A DNA stretch of 64,000 nt from assembly GCF_000383675.1 (NCBI RefSeq), contig NZ_KB911820.1, positions 930,001-994,000 of the forward strand, given 5' to 3'. The notes beneath the pieces were generated by a model. That model was not told where the DNA came from and made no database searches. It saw only the letters and a list, made by a program, of their open reading frames with translations. This DNA comes from Terracoccus sp. 273MFTsu3.1. GTDB lineage: Bacteria > Actinomycetota > Actinomycetes > Actinomycetales > Dermatophilaceae. This document shows, one piece after another, positions 1 through 8,130 of the stretch (position 1 is its first letter; every line of letters begins with the position of its first letter). The translations under genes and the position numbers were made by a program.

Positions 1-23
1 AGGTGCAATCCTTCCCGCACCAA
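1..23 (+). tRNA. 3' part of a tRNA gene (5' end outside window)
   Basis: The first 23 bases fit the 3' half of a tRNA: a T-loop TGCAATC closed by AGG/CTT pairs, then CGCACCA as the acceptor strand and an A discriminator. The acceptor strand is identical to that of the tRNA-Asn downstream. The loop has G where T-psi-C normally has its second T, so the molecule is unusual or degenerate. The anticodon lies outside the window, so the amino acid cannot be named. Confidence 0.5.
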
Positions 24-100
24 CCCGACGGCCTCTACAGCCGCGAGCGAGTATCGGGCGATCAAGGGTGGAAGGCGCGGCAGCGCGAGGGCTGCCACCT

Positions 101-173
101 TGGTGTGTATCTCAGATGGCAGAGAGTCCGGCTGTTAACCGGAAGGTCGCAGGTTCGAGCCCTGCCGCACCAG
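101..173 (+). tRNA. tRNA-Asn (anticodon GTT)
   Basis: Folds as a full cloverleaf of 73 nt. Acceptor TGGTGTG pairs with CGCACCA, the anticodon stem TCCGG/CCGGA encloses CTGTTAA (anticodon GTT), and the T arm GCAGG-TTCGAGC-CCTGC is canonical. No CCA is encoded after the discriminator G. The acceptor sequence and the TATCTCAG opening of the D arm look unlike ordinary chromosomal tRNA-Asn, which together with the phage-like genes downstream suggests a phage-borne tRNA. Confidence 0.9.
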
Positions 174-235
174 CGCAGCACGGCACTTCCCGTAGCGGGC
201 CACCACGAGCCGCTGGCACAAGACCGTGCAGCACT

Positions 236-308
236 GGACCCGTACCTCAGTTGGTAGAGGGGCGGACTCTTAATCCGAAGGTCGCTGGTTCGAGCCCAGC
301 CGGGTCCA
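236..308 (+). tRNA. tRNA-Lys (anticodon CTT)
   Basis: Complete 73-nt cloverleaf: acceptor GGACCCG pairs with CGGGTCC, the anticodon loop CTCTTAA gives anticodon CTT, and the T arm is GCTGG-TTCGAGC-CCAGC. The discriminator A is followed by CC but not a full CCA. It lies 62 bases after tRNA-Asn in the same direction, so the two and the partial tRNA at the window edge form a small cluster. Confidence 0.9.
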
Positions 309-333
309 CCTTGTGTCAAGCACTTCGACGGTG

Positions 334-339
334 TAGCAT
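334..339 (+). promoter_or_regulatory. -10 element of a leaderless promoter
   Basis: TAGCAT lies six bases before the ATG at 346. A TAnnnT hexamer 6-8 bases from the start codon is the actinobacterial leaderless pattern and recurs upstream of several genes here. Confidence 0.45.
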
Positions 340-345
340 TACAGC

Positions 346-573
346 ATGCGAGTCGAGCAGATCATCCACACCGGCACGGTCCAGACGACTGGAGACCTGA
401 CCGGCAACGAGCGGTTCCTTCGTGTGGGCCCGCCCTTCTTCACCGTGCGGATCGACCCGGGCGAAGAGGCAGTGGTCGAGAACCCCGAGACGTGGGTCGA
501 GCCCCTGCAGAGCGACGTGGTCGTCGACCGCCTCGTCGAGGCCTATCGTGAGTGGCTAATCAGCCAGCGGTAA
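346..573 (+). CDS. small hypothetical protein, phage-like segment
   Basis: A 75-residue acidic protein starting MRVEQIIHTGTVQTTG and ending in TAA. No family is recognised. It has no signal peptide, membrane segment or cysteine. The ATG start is supported by the TAGCAT hexamer six bases upstream, which would give a leaderless transcript. It sits between a tRNA cluster and genes for a nuclease and a metalloprotease, so it is probably an accessory gene of a prophage or phage remnant. That assignment rests on context only. Confidence 0.6.
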   Translation: MRVEQIIHTGTVQTTGDLTGNERFLRVGPPFFTVRIDPGEEAVVENPETWVEPLQSDVVVDRLVEAYREWLISQR

Positions 574-616
574 CCGATACCATGGAACCACTTGTCGCGT
601 CAATTCAGGTGGTTCG

Positions 617-1465
617 ATGCTCAACTCCGCGCAGTTCTCTCAGCCCGCGCTCCCCGGCATGGACGATGCTCCCCGGGTCGAGCGCGCGAAGGCTGCCCTG
701 CCCTTCGTCGAGCACGCCCGCAGCAAGTGGTCGGGGGCCATCCCGGGCCAGCAGGTCATGGGTGTCCACGACCTCGGCGGTGACGGTCCCCGCAAGGTGA
801 CCTACGAGGTCGACAAGACCGGCATGGTCAACGAGAACGTGCTGATCCACGACGGCGAGCACGTCAAGGCGGGCGCGCGGATGAGTGGCCCGGCCACCAC
901 CGGCCCCGAGCAGCACCTCTTCGACTCCAAGCCCGCGCGCTTCATGTACGGCACCCACGGTGGCGCGCTGGCCAACAACGTCATCCAGCGCCTCCAGTCG
1001 GCGCACGGCCCGGGCCCCTTCGAGATGGAGGGTCACACCACGCCTGAGAGTTGGCTGAAGCACGAGGACGGCTGGAACACGCGGTCCATCGAGAGCGACG
1101 TCAACCGCACCAAGGCGCTGCACGAGCACTGGGCCTCCCAGCCGCTTCGGCAGATCCGCACGGACGCCCCCATCCACTCCGCGCAGTCCTCGGGCGAGAC
1201 GGAGATGGAGAAGCCCTCCAGTCAGGGCCTGCGAGCCTCGCTGCAGAACGGCGAGGAGATCCGCGAGCCCGCGTGGATCATGAAGAAGGCCGGACGGCTC
1301 TACGCCCTCGACGCCCACCACCGCATGCACGCGGCCCGTCAGGAGGGTCTGGGGACCTTCCCGGCCCGTGTCTGGGACTGGGACGCCGAGAACCGCCCGG
1401 CCAAGGGGAAGCCGAAGGCTGCGCTCTCCGCCATCGCCGCGATGCCCAAGCCCAAGGGTCTCTGA
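617..1465 (+). CDS. phage-like protein with ParB/Srx-like motif
   Basis: A 282-residue protein with no clear full-length match in memory. Around residues 231-245 it has LDAHHRMHAARQEGL followed by FPARVWD. This resembles the D-G/A-H-H-R-hydrophobic-A-A-R core of ParB/sulfiredoxin-fold proteins, where it binds or hydrolyses nucleotides. The rest is hydrophilic, with Lys/Pro-rich ends. The ATG is preceded by AGGTGG. Its TGA overlaps the ATG of the nuclease gene (TGATG), so the two are translationally coupled. Phage origin is inferred from the tRNAs and the next two genes; the ParB-like assignment rests on one motif. Confidence 0.6.
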   Translation: MLNSAQFSQPALPGMDDAPRVERAKAALPFVEHARSKWSGAIPGQQVMGVHDLGGDGPRKVTYEVDKTGMVNENVLIHDGEHVKAGARMSGPATTGPEQHLFDSKPARFMYGTHGGALANNVIQRLQSAHGPGPFEMEGHTTPESWLKHEDGWNTRSIESDVNRTKALHEHWASQPLRQIRTDAPIHSAQSSGETEMEKPSSQGLRASLQNGEEIREPAWIMKKAGRLYALDAHHRMHAARQEGLGTFPARVWDWDAENRPAKGKPKAALSAIAAMPKPKGL

Positions 1466-1884
1466 TGGTCGCCGTCGACACCCCCACCTACACCTACGAC
1501 GCCGAGATCCTTCGCTGGGTCGACGGCGACACTGTCGACCTCCGTGTCATCTTGGAGGACGTCACGCAGGACTACGGCTTCCGCTTCTTCGAGCAGCGCA
1601 AGAAGTGGGTCGAGGACCGCTTCCGTCTCGCGCGCGTGGACACCCCTGAGCGCGGCCAGCCCAACCACGCCGAGGCGACGGCGTTCTCCACTGCGGCTGC
1701 ACCTCCTGCGGCCAAGGTGAAGGTGCAGACCTTCCAGTCGCTGCAGGACAAGTACGGTCGGTACCTCGGGCTCGTGGAGCCGCTGCCGGTCGTCCTGCAG
1801 TCCGACGGCACGCCGCTCTCCGTCAACCAGATGCTCGTCGACAAGGGGCTGGCGAAGCCGTACTTCGGGGGGACGAAGGCATGA
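1465..1884 (+). CDS. staphylococcal-nuclease-like (TNase) protein
   Basis: A 139-residue SNase-fold nuclease that should cleave DNA or RNA in a calcium-dependent way. The family signature is complete: VDGDTVDL near the start, RLARVDTPE carrying the catalytic Arg and the D-T-x-E calcium/general-base residues, DKYGRYLG carrying the second catalytic Arg, and LVDKGLAKPYFG near the C-terminus. There is no signal peptide, so it acts in the cytoplasm, unlike the secreted staphylococcal enzyme. The ATG at 1465 was chosen because the upstream gene ends TGATG and homology begins right after it. It overlaps the next gene by four bases. Confidence 0.85.
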   Translation: MVAVDTPTYTYDAEILRWVDGDTVDLRVILEDVTQDYGFRFFEQRKKWVEDRFRLARVDTPERGQPNHAEATAFSTAAAPPAAKVKVQTFQSLQDKYGRYLGLVEPLPVVLQSDGTPLSVNQMLVDKGLAKPYFGGTKA

Positions 1885-2648
1885 CCGAGCAGTGGAACCT
1901 CCAGACGAACCTGAAGCCCAAGCCCAACGCGCAGGGGACCCTCTTCTCCGGCGGCAAGAGCCAGATCCCGGCCGAGAAGCGGTACCCCCGGGGCTACACC
2001 CCGGAGCGAATGCGTGCGGTGCAGAGCGCCACCATGGTCGAAGGTGCACAGATCTCGCCGAACGTTGGGCCCTACATGGCCACGCGCCACGACGTGCTCT
2101 CCAACCTCGCCAGATCTTCCGCTCCCGTCGAGGACATGCGGAAGTTACACGTGCAGGTCGGAAGCCTCACCGAGTCTCAGGAGATGGCAGAGCAGGGCAA
2201 GGCCGGGGACTACCGCTCCGGCGGCGGTGGCTGGGGGAGGGCCCGTGTGGCTCTCAACCAGATCCACGGTGACACCGTGATCCATGAACTGGGCCACCAC
2301 GTCAGCCACACCCAAGGCACTGAGCACTCGGAGTACGCCCTTCCGAGCCAGCGCGGCCGGGAGGAGGGGTTCGCGGACGCCTACGCCGACAAGCACTTCA
2401 ACCCCCACCCCTCCGCCAAGAAGTTGATGCTCGACGACGACCGCCGAGGAACGCTGCCCTACCTGCCCAGCGACCGGCAGGCGAGTACGCGGTTCGCCAA
2501 GGAGCACTTCGCCTCCGGGTACAACGCGATGCGTCCCATGGAGGGTCGCGTCCCCAACGGGGCGGACGAGTCGATGGCGCGCACAGCGGCGCGGGCAAGG
2601 CAGGAGATCCACATGGATCGGAACGTCCCCACCCTCCCGGGGCTCTGA
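1881..2648 (+). CDS. putative zincin metalloprotease, phage-like
   Basis: A 255-residue protein with a zinc-protease motif: HELGHH at residues 135-140, followed about 25 residues later by REEGFADAYA, whose Glu is a plausible third zinc ligand. This is the gluzincin layout HExxH...E. The flanking sequence is low-complexity and hydrophilic, with no signal peptide. The ATG overlaps the nuclease stop codon (ATGA) and the TGA overlaps the next ATG, so 617-2803 reads as one coupled operon. Substrate unknown. Domains of this kind occur among phage structural and accessory proteins, but the role here is inference. Confidence 0.75.
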   Translation: MTEQWNLQTNLKPKPNAQGTLFSGGKSQIPAEKRYPRGYTPERMRAVQSATMVEGAQISPNVGPYMATRHDVLSNLARSSAPVEDMRKLHVQVGSLTESQEMAEQGKAGDYRSGGGGWGRARVALNQIHGDTVIHELGHHVSHTQGTEHSEYALPSQRGREEGFADAYADKHFNPHPSAKKLMLDDDRRGTLPYLPSDRQASTRFAKEHFASGYNAMRPMEGRVPNGADESMARTAARARQEIHMDRNVPTLPGL

Positions 2649-2803
2649 TGAGCAGCCTGATGAACGCCGACAGCATGAAGCGCCACATCACGGACATGCG
2701 GACCTTCGGCTACCCCTTCAACGAGGAGCACAAGCAGAGGCTCCTCAACGAGGACCAGTTCGGCAAGCAGGAGGGTTCGGAGCCCGCCGACGAGCGGCTC
2801 TAA
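2648..2803 (+). CDS. 51-residue hypothetical protein
   Basis: A short frame starting MSSLMNADSMKRHITDMRTF and ending QEGSEPADERL before TAA. The ATG overlaps the TGA of the metalloprotease gene, the same coupling seen between the three genes before it. It is hydrophilic, highly charged and probably helical, with no recognised family. Operon position and overlap are the main support for it being real. Confidence 0.5.
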   Translation: MSSLMNADSMKRHITDMRTFGYPFNEEHKQRLLNEDQFGKQEGSEPADERL

Positions 2804-2922
2804 TTACCCTGATTTTCCCGACTAACGGCCTTCCACTCGGCCCACACCTCGGGGCTGAGGTGCCGGTAGAAGTCGTCGTAGCGGGCCAGATCCTCGCTCT
2901 GGACGTCCTGTGCGTCAGCCAT
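2800..2922 (-). CDS. 40-residue hypothetical protein
   Basis: A reverse-strand frame reading MADAQDVQSEDLARYDDFYR and ending in RENQGN before TAG. Its amino-acid use is natural rather than the Arg/Pro-rich pattern of shadow frames in this GC-rich DNA. It converges on the forward gene so tightly that the stop codons share bases (TAA at 2801-2803, TAG complement at 2800-2802). A GGGGAG lies directly before the ATG, closer than an ideal ribosome site, so the start is uncertain. Confidence 0.4.
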   Translation of the reverse strand: MADAQDVQSEDLARYDDFYRHLSPEVWAEWKAVSRENQGN

Positions 2923-3110
2923 CTCCCCAGCGTCTGAGGGCGTTTGCGCAGGTCAGAGGCCTGCCGACACGACACGCCGACGAAGAGCAGTTTGAACCAG
3001 TCTCACACCAGATGTCGATCTTCACGGTCGTGCAACCTACCCGCGCGCGCCCCTGTTCCCCGCATCGGGCGAGGCGTCCGTCACCCCCCGCGTGAGCGGG
3101 CGTATGCCGT

Positions 3111-3950
3111 TCAGCCGGCTCGGGCGATCCGGTGCAGGATCGCCGCGGCGGACTCCGCATCCCGGGTCTCGGGCAGCCAGTGCCCCGCGTCGAGCTCGAC
3201 GAGCTCGTAGTCGCCCGTCACGTGCTCGTGCGTCAGCTCCGCCGCGGTCCGGCCGAGGAACGGGTCGCGCGAGCCCCAGACGTAGGTCGTCGGCACCTCG
3301 ACCCGGTGCGCCCCGACGCCGGAGTGCCGGGCCGCCCGGTACCAGTTGATCGGCCCCGTGAGCGCCTCGGCGTGACCGAGCCGGACGGCATACCTGCTCC
3401 GGTCGGCGGCCGGCAGGCCCGAGCGGGCCATGAGGCCGTCGAAGCGGGCGGCGAGCGCCCGCTCGGGCAGCCGCGGCACCTGGAAGGCCGCCATGTACCA
3501 GGACTTGCGCTTCTGCTCGGTGCCGGACCGCCAGGCCCGCGACATCGCGGCCGGGTGCGGCGTCGACAGGACGGTCAGCGACGCGATGCGCGTCGGGTGG
3601 TTGCCCGCCACGAGCCACGCGAGGGCGCCGCCCCAGTCGTGGCCGACGAGGTGGACCCGCTCCCGCCCGGAGGCCTCGATGAGGCCGACGACGTCGCCGA
3701 CGAGCTCGTCGAGGCGGTAGGCGTCCCGGTCGGGTGGGCAGGCCGTGGGGGAGTAGCCGCGCTGGTCCGGGGCGAGGGTGCGCAGGCCCGCCTCGTGCAG
3801 CCGGGCGGCGACCCGGTCCCAGCTCGTGCGGTCGGTCGGGAAGCCGTGGAGCAGCACGACGACGTCGCCGTCCAGCGGTCCCGTGTCGGTCACGTCGAAG
3901 CGGAGACCGTCGCGGCTGAAGGTCGTGATCCGGCTCTCGAGGGCTCGCAT
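3111..3950 (-). CDS. alpha/beta-hydrolase, epoxide hydrolase-like
   Basis: A 279-residue alpha/beta-hydrolase of the epoxide hydrolase/haloalkane dehalogenase branch. The oxyanion motif LLHGFPTD is followed by GHDWGGAL, with Asp rather than Ser as nucleophile. SWYMAAFQVP in the cap resembles the region holding the ring-opening Tyr of epoxide hydrolases. WGSRDPFLG carries the acid and DAGHWLPE the His. The Asp nucleophile points to hydrolysis of epoxides or alkyl halides through an ester intermediate; the substrate is unknown. The start at 3950 (MRALESR) is preferred over an in-frame ATG at 4013 because family homology begins shortly after it. First ordinary chromosomal gene after the phage-like segment. 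Confidence 0.85.
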   Translation of the reverse strand: MRALESRITTFSRDGLRFDVTDTGPLDGDVVVLLHGFPTDRTSWDRVAARLHEAGLRTLAPDQRGYSPTACPPDRDAYRLDELVGDVVGLIEASGRERVHLVGHDWGGALAWLVAGNHPTRIASLTVLSTPHPAAMSRAWRSGTEQKRKSWYMAAFQVPRLPERALAARFDGLMARSGLPAADRSRYAVRLGHAEALTGPINWYRAARHSGVGAHRVEVPTTYVWGSRDPFLGRTAAELTHEHVTGDYELVELDAGHWLPETRDAESAAAILHRIARAG

Positions 3951-4053
3951 GTGCCCATCGTGCCCCGGCCGGCCGACGCGTGCCCGGCAGGGCACCCGGG
4001 TCAGGGTCGTCACCTAGGGGCCAAACCCGAGGCGGCGCGACACCGCGGCAACC

Positions 4054-4059
4054 TACTGT
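4054..4059 (+). promoter_or_regulatory. -10 element of a leaderless promoter
   Basis: TACTGT six bases before the ATG at 4066, which has no ribosome-binding site. Confidence 0.45.
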
Positions 4060-4065
4060 GGATCC

Positions 4066-5766
4066 ATGCCCGACGTGTCCGACCAGCGCATCCGGCCCGG
4101 AGCGGGCCGCGCCTGGTGGCACGTCTCGCGCACCGGGCTGTTCTTCGGTGCCGCCTACTTCCTCACGTCGATGGCCCCGAGCCTGCTGCCGCGCACGTGG
4201 TACTACCAGGGCCTCATCAGCGGCCTGTGCGCCGTCGCCGGCTACGCGCTCGGCGTCTTCGTCGCGTGGGTCGTCCGGCGGGTCGCCCGCCTCATCGACC
4301 TGCGCGTCACGGTGAGCGGGGAGGCCCGGCACTGGCTGCTCGTCGCCGCACCGGTCTTCGGAGCGGTCGCGGTCCTCGGGCTCACGGTCGCCAACGTGCG
4401 CTCGCAGGCGCGCACGGCTGCGGTGGTCCGCCTGACTCCGCTCGACCCGATCGACTGGGCCCTCGCGCTCGCGCTCGCGGCCGTCGTCGCCGTCCTCTTC
4501 CTCGCGATCGCGCGTGGTCTGCGCGGCGCCACCCACCAGCTCGCCGAGGCCGCCGGTCACGTGCTGCCCAAGACGATCGCGACGCTCATCGCCGTCGTCG
4601 TCGTGGCCCTCGCGGCGGCGTGGGTGACCGACAGCGTGCTCTTCCACCGCGGCATGCAGGCCTTCGCCGGCGTCGCGGCCCAGGTCAACACCGCCCCGAC
4701 CGGCCGGGCCGCGCCGACGTCGCCGCTGCGGTCGGGCGGTCCGGGGTCCCTCGAGTCGTGGGACAGCCTCGGCTTCCAGGGCCAGATGTTCGTCACGAGC
4801 GCGCCGACGCCCGCCCAGATCACCGCGGCGACCGACCGCGGGGCCATCGAGCCGATCCGCGTCTATGCCGGACGCACGCCGGGCCGCACGGTCGACGACG
4901 TCGCCGACGCCGTCGTCGCCGAGCTGCAGCGCACGAAGGCGTTCAACCGCCGGGTGCTCGCGGTCTTCACGACGACGGGCACCGGATGGGTCGACGACTG
5001 GTCGGCCCAGTCCGTCGAGTACCTCAGCAACGGCGACAGCGCGATCGCCGCGATGCAGTACTCCTACCTGCCCAGCGCGATGTCGATGATGACCGACCGC
5101 GACACCCCTCGCGAGGCGGGCAAGGCGCTCTTCGACAAGGTGTATGCCGTGTGGCGCACGCTGCCGCCCGACGACCGTCCGCAGCTCGTCGTCGGCGGGG
5201 AGTCGCTCGGGTCCTACGGCGGCCAGGCGGCCTTCACCGACGCGGACGACATGCTGGCGCGTGCCCAGGGTGGCGTCTGGGTCGGCACCCCGAGCTTCAC
5301 CGACATCGCGGAGTCGCTGACGGCCCGGCGCAACGAGGGGTCGCCCGAGATCGTCCCGGTCGTCGACGCGGGCCTGCACATCCGCTTCGCCGCGAGCGGC
5401 GACCAGCTGACCCACGACTACTACGGTCGCGACTACGGCGCGTGGGACTTCCCGCGCTTCGTCTACGCCCAGCACCCGTCCGACCCCGTCGTCTGGTGGA
5501 ACCCGGCCCTGCTCGGTGCCGAGCCCGACTGGCTGCGCGAGCCGCGGGGTCACGACGTCAACCCCGACGTCACGTGGATCCCCTTCGTGACGTTCTGGCA
5601 GCTGACGACCGACATGGCCGTCGGCCACGACCCGCCCGACGGCTACGGCCACCGCTACGGTCCCGAGCTCGTCCCGGCGTGGGGCTCGGTCCTCGGCGGC
5701 TCGCCCACCGACGACTACTCGAAGCTCGTCGCGGGGATCGAGGAGACGGTCTCTCGGGTCGAGTGA
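4066..5766 (+). CDS. alpha/beta-hydrolase family membrane protein
   Basis: A 566-residue protein of the actinobacterial alpha/beta-hydrolase 9 type (N-terminal membrane part plus hydrolase). The first ~190 residues hold four to five hydrophobic segments (for example FFGAAYFLTSMAPSLL and IATLIAVVVVALAAAW). The hydrolase domain carries the nucleophile elbow VGGESLGSYGG (GxSxG) near residues 382-392 and conserved stretches such as RFVYAQHPSDPVVWWNP and HDVNPDVTWIPFVTFWQ. Probably an integral membrane esterase or lipase with its active domain outside; substrate unknown. The ATG fits a leaderless transcript. Confidence 0.8.
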   Translation: MPDVSDQRIRPGAGRAWWHVSRTGLFFGAAYFLTSMAPSLLPRTWYYQGLISGLCAVAGYALGVFVAWVVRRVARLIDLRVTVSGEARHWLLVAAPVFGAVAVLGLTVANVRSQARTAAVVRLTPLDPIDWALALALAAVVAVLFLAIARGLRGATHQLAEAAGHVLPKTIATLIAVVVVALAAAWVTDSVLFHRGMQAFAGVAAQVNTAPTGRAAPTSPLRSGGPGSLESWDSLGFQGQMFVTSAPTPAQITAATDRGAIEPIRVYAGRTPGRTVDDVADAVVAELQRTKAFNRRVLAVFTTTGTGWVDDWSAQSVEYLSNGDSAIAAMQYSYLPSAMSMMTDRDTPREAGKALFDKVYAVWRTLPPDDRPQLVVGGESLGSYGGQAAFTDADDMLARAQGGVWVGTPSFTDIAESLTARRNEGSPEIVPVVDAGLHIRFAASGDQLTHDYYGRDYGAWDFPRFVYAQHPSDPVVWWNPALLGAEPDWLREPRGHDVNPDVTWIPFVTFWQLTTDMAVGHDPPDGYGHRYGPELVPAWGSVLGGSPTDDYSKLVAGIEETVSRVE

Positions 5767-5786
5767 GGGCGGCTCCTCGCCTGACC

Positions 5787-5792
5787 TACGCT
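5787..5792 (+). promoter_or_regulatory. -10 element of a leaderless promoter
   Basis: TACGCT six bases before the GTG at 5799. Confidence 0.45.
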
Positions 5793-5798
5793 CGGACC

Positions 5799-6449
5799 GT
5801 GCCAGCACAGCGTTTCCACGGGCAGATCGCGGGCGTCGGCTCCACGTCCGGCGTCCGGGTCGTCATCGGGTCGTGGCTGCGCACGCCACTCGGCTCGTTC
5901 GGCGACGCGATGGTCGAGACGGCCGGTGGGCACCGCGTGCTCGTCGCGCCGACCCCGGAGGTCGCGGCGTTCATCGGGGCGACGTACGCCTTCGACGAGG
6001 TGCGCCTCGAGCCGATCACCGTGCGCGCCGGACGCGACCACTGGCAGGTCACGTCGTCCTCCCTCTCGCTCGACCTCACGGTCGGAGGGCGTATGCCGCT
6101 CGGCCGGCTCCTGCGGGTCGTGCCCGCGCGCGTCGCGTCGAGTCCCGCGTGGGCGACGGTCGTCGACCCCGTCGCCCGGGTCGTCCTGCGCGGGGTCCGC
6201 ACCCGCGGCACGGCGCTCGAGGGCCGTCAGGAGTTCTACGGAGCCATCGACCTGCACGCCGTGACGGCGCTCGACGGGCGCTTCGACGGTGCGGCGCTGG
6301 GTGCTCTCGCGCCGGTGGACCCACCCTGCCGGTTCGGCTTCTCGTCGACGCCTCGCCGCCCGTCGGTGACGTCGGTCGTGACGACCGTGGTCACCGGCGA
6401 CGAAACGAGCACCCTTCAGGCAGAGACGGATCCGAACCGCGCGACGTAG
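5799..6449 (+). CDS. conserved hypothetical protein
   Basis: A 216-residue protein starting at GTG (VPAQRFHGQIAGVG). Sequences opening HGQIAGVGxxSGxRVVxGxW with a following HRVLVAPT block are familiar from uncharacterised actinobacterial proteins. No catalytic motif, signal peptide or membrane segment is visible. The GTG was chosen because a -10-like TACGCT lies six bases upstream and the frame before it reads as shadow sequence. Its 3' end overlaps the convergent DUF3626 gene by 34 bases. Confidence 0.7.
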   Translation: MPAQRFHGQIAGVGSTSGVRVVIGSWLRTPLGSFGDAMVETAGGHRVLVAPTPEVAAFIGATYAFDEVRLEPITVRAGRDHWQVTSSSLSLDLTVGGRMPLGRLLRVVPARVASSPAWATVVDPVARVVLRGVRTRGTALEGRQEFYGAIDLHAVTALDGRFDGAALGALAPVDPPCRFGFSSTPRRPSVTSVVTTVVTGDETSTLQAETDPNRAT

Positions 6450-7252
6450 TGCCAGACCCGCTTGAGGGACTGCTCGTCGTGCCGCCCGGCTCGTGAGGCG
6501 TCCCCGATGACCTGCGGCGTGACGATGCCGTCGACGGCGAGCGACTCACCGAGCGCGACGAACTCCGGCCCGCGGTAGCCCGGGTGGGCGCGAAGGGTCC
6601 CGACATCGAGGCGGTAGCCCGGGTGCCACTCGACGGGCACGCCGAGCCGGAGCGCGTCGGCCTCGACGTCGGTGCCTCGGTAGCCGGGGTCGAGCACGAG
6701 TGCCTCGACGTCACGGGCGAGCTCGAGCACCCCGTGGGCGTGGGCCTCGACGTAGTCGTCGAGGAGGTCGTGGTCTGCGGCCTCGGCCTGCTCGCCGAGC
6801 GCGAAAGCCGTTGCGGTGCCGAAGTGCTCGGGCTCGAAGACGCTGTCGGGGAAGCAGAACGTCGTCCGCTCGAGCGTGTGCGCCGCGAGCCGCAGATGGG
6901 CCGACCCGAAGCGTGGCGCGGCGCCGTACGGGCGCCGGTGCAGGTCGAGTGCGCCGTACTTCGGCCGGAGCGCCGGCTCGGCGTCGTCGTACGCGCCGCC
7001 GAAGATCCGGCTCTCCCAGCGCCACCGGTCACCGCCGGGGTGCGCCGTCAGCCCGCCGTTGCCCGTGCCCGTCTCGAACTGGGAGCGGTAGACACCGTCG
7101 CGGGCCAGGACGGCGAGGATCGGCTCGCCGCGCACGAGCCGGTCCGGGTGGAAGTTGAGGGTGACGCGCAGCGTCGGGTCGAGCGGGCGTCCCGTCGAGA
7201 GGCCGCGCACGTGCTCGAGCGCCCTCGTGACGGCGGTGGGCTGGGTGGGCAC
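6416..7252 (-). CDS. DUF3626 family protein
   Basis: A 278-residue cytoplasmic protein with the block structure of DUF3626: LNFHPDRL, DGVYRSQFETGTGNGGLTA, FGGAYDD, RPKYGALDL, APRFGSAHLRL and RTTFCFPDS, ending with LKRVWHYVARFG. Function unknown. The GTG start is supported by GAGGA about eight bases upstream and by homology beginning soon after; the longer in-frame ATG extension is Ser/Arg-rich shadow sequence. It converges on the preceding gene with a 34-base overlap. Confidence 0.75.
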   Translation of the reverse strand: MPTQPTAVTRALEHVRGLSTGRPLDPTLRVTLNFHPDRLVRGEPILAVLARDGVYRSQFETGTGNGGLTAHPGGDRWRWESRIFGGAYDDAEPALRPKYGALDLHRRPYGAAPRFGSAHLRLAAHTLERTTFCFPDSVFEPEHFGTATAFALGEQAEAADHDLLDDYVEAHAHGVLELARDVEALVLDPGYRGTDVEADALRLGVPVEWHPGYRLDVGTLRAHPGYRGPEFVALGESLAVDGIVTPQVIGDASRAGRHDEQSLKRVWHYVARFGSVSA

Positions 7253-7301
7253 GACGTCATCCTCACACCCGCGACCCGGCACCAGGGGGTAGGAATGGGG
7301 C

Positions 7302-8042
7302 ATGGGCACGATGATCGACCTCCCCGAGCACGACCTCACCGCGTACCGCGCCGACCCGCCCGGGACACCCCGCGGCGCCGTGGTCGTCATCCAGGAGATC
7401 TGGGGCCTGGCCGACCACGTCAAGGACGTCACGGACCGCGTCGCCGCGCAGGGCTACGTCGCCGTCGCGCCCGACCTGCTCGGGCACGTCGGCCTGACGC
7501 CCGAGGTGGGGGCGCGGATCTTCGAGCTGATGTTCAGCGCGTCGGAGGAGGACCGGCTCGCGGCTCAGCCGCAGATGCGCGCGGCCACCACGCCGGCGCG
7601 ACAGCCGGAGTTCGCCGCGTGGGCCGTGCCGGCCCTGCGCGCGGTCGTCGACGCGCTCGTCGACGAGCCGGGCGTCGACGGCCGGGTGGGCGTCGTCGGC
7701 TTCTGCTTCGGCGGGACGTACGCCTTCGCCCTCGCGGCTGCCGACCCGCGGCTGCGCGCGGCCGTGCCCTTCTACGGCCACTTCCCCGAGAACGCCGACC
7801 CCGCGACGATCGGGTGCCCCGTCCTCGCCTTCTACGGCGAGGACGACCACGGCATCACCGACGGGGTGCCCGAGCTCGAGTCACGGATGGAGCAGGCGGG
7901 CGTCGACTTCACGGCGCGCGTCTACCACGGCGTCGGGCACGCCTTCTTCAACGACACCTCGCCGTCGAAGTACAACGCCGAGGTCGCCGCCGACGCGTGG
8001 GGCCGGACGCTCGCCTTCTTCGACGAGCACCTGCCGTCGTGA
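7302..8042 (+). CDS. dienelactone hydrolase family protein
   Basis: A 246-residue cytoplasmic hydrolase of the carboxymethylenebutenolidase family. It has the family's Cys nucleophile in GFCFGGTYAF, the conserved Glu in VIQEIWGL, the acid in YGEDDHGI and the His in GVGHAFFND. The known reaction opens dienelactones to maleylacetate, but many relatives act on other esters. No aromatic-degradation genes lie nearby, so the substrate is open. It starts at MGTMIDLPEHD, 49 bases from the divergent DUF3626 gene. Confidence 0.85.
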   Translation: MGTMIDLPEHDLTAYRADPPGTPRGAVVVIQEIWGLADHVKDVTDRVAAQGYVAVAPDLLGHVGLTPEVGARIFELMFSASEEDRLAAQPQMRAATTPARQPEFAAWAVPALRAVVDALVDEPGVDGRVGVVGFCFGGTYAFALAAADPRLRAAVPFYGHFPENADPATIGCPVLAFYGEDDHGITDGVPELESRMEQAGVDFTARVYHGVGHAFFNDTSPSKYNAEVAADAWGRTLAFFDEHLPS

Positions 8043-8130
8043 CCGGCTGCCGGGTCGTCGCGCCCCTCCGCGCCGGGATCTCACAGCCGGTTCGGTCCCC
8101 GGCTGCCCTTCGTGGGAGCAATGCTGGGGC

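Noticed and set aside
3132-5798. Long forward open frame running into the protein at 5799
   Set aside because: The part before 5799 is low-complexity Arg/Pro/Ala sequence opposite or out of frame with real genes; only the part from GTG 5799 looks like protein.
3037-5808. A 923-residue reverse-strand open frame
   Set aside because: It is Arg/Asp/Gly-rich, runs antisense to the hydrolase at 4066-5766 and in a shifted frame over the one at 3111-3950, both of which have clear family motifs. It is a shadow of high third-position GC.
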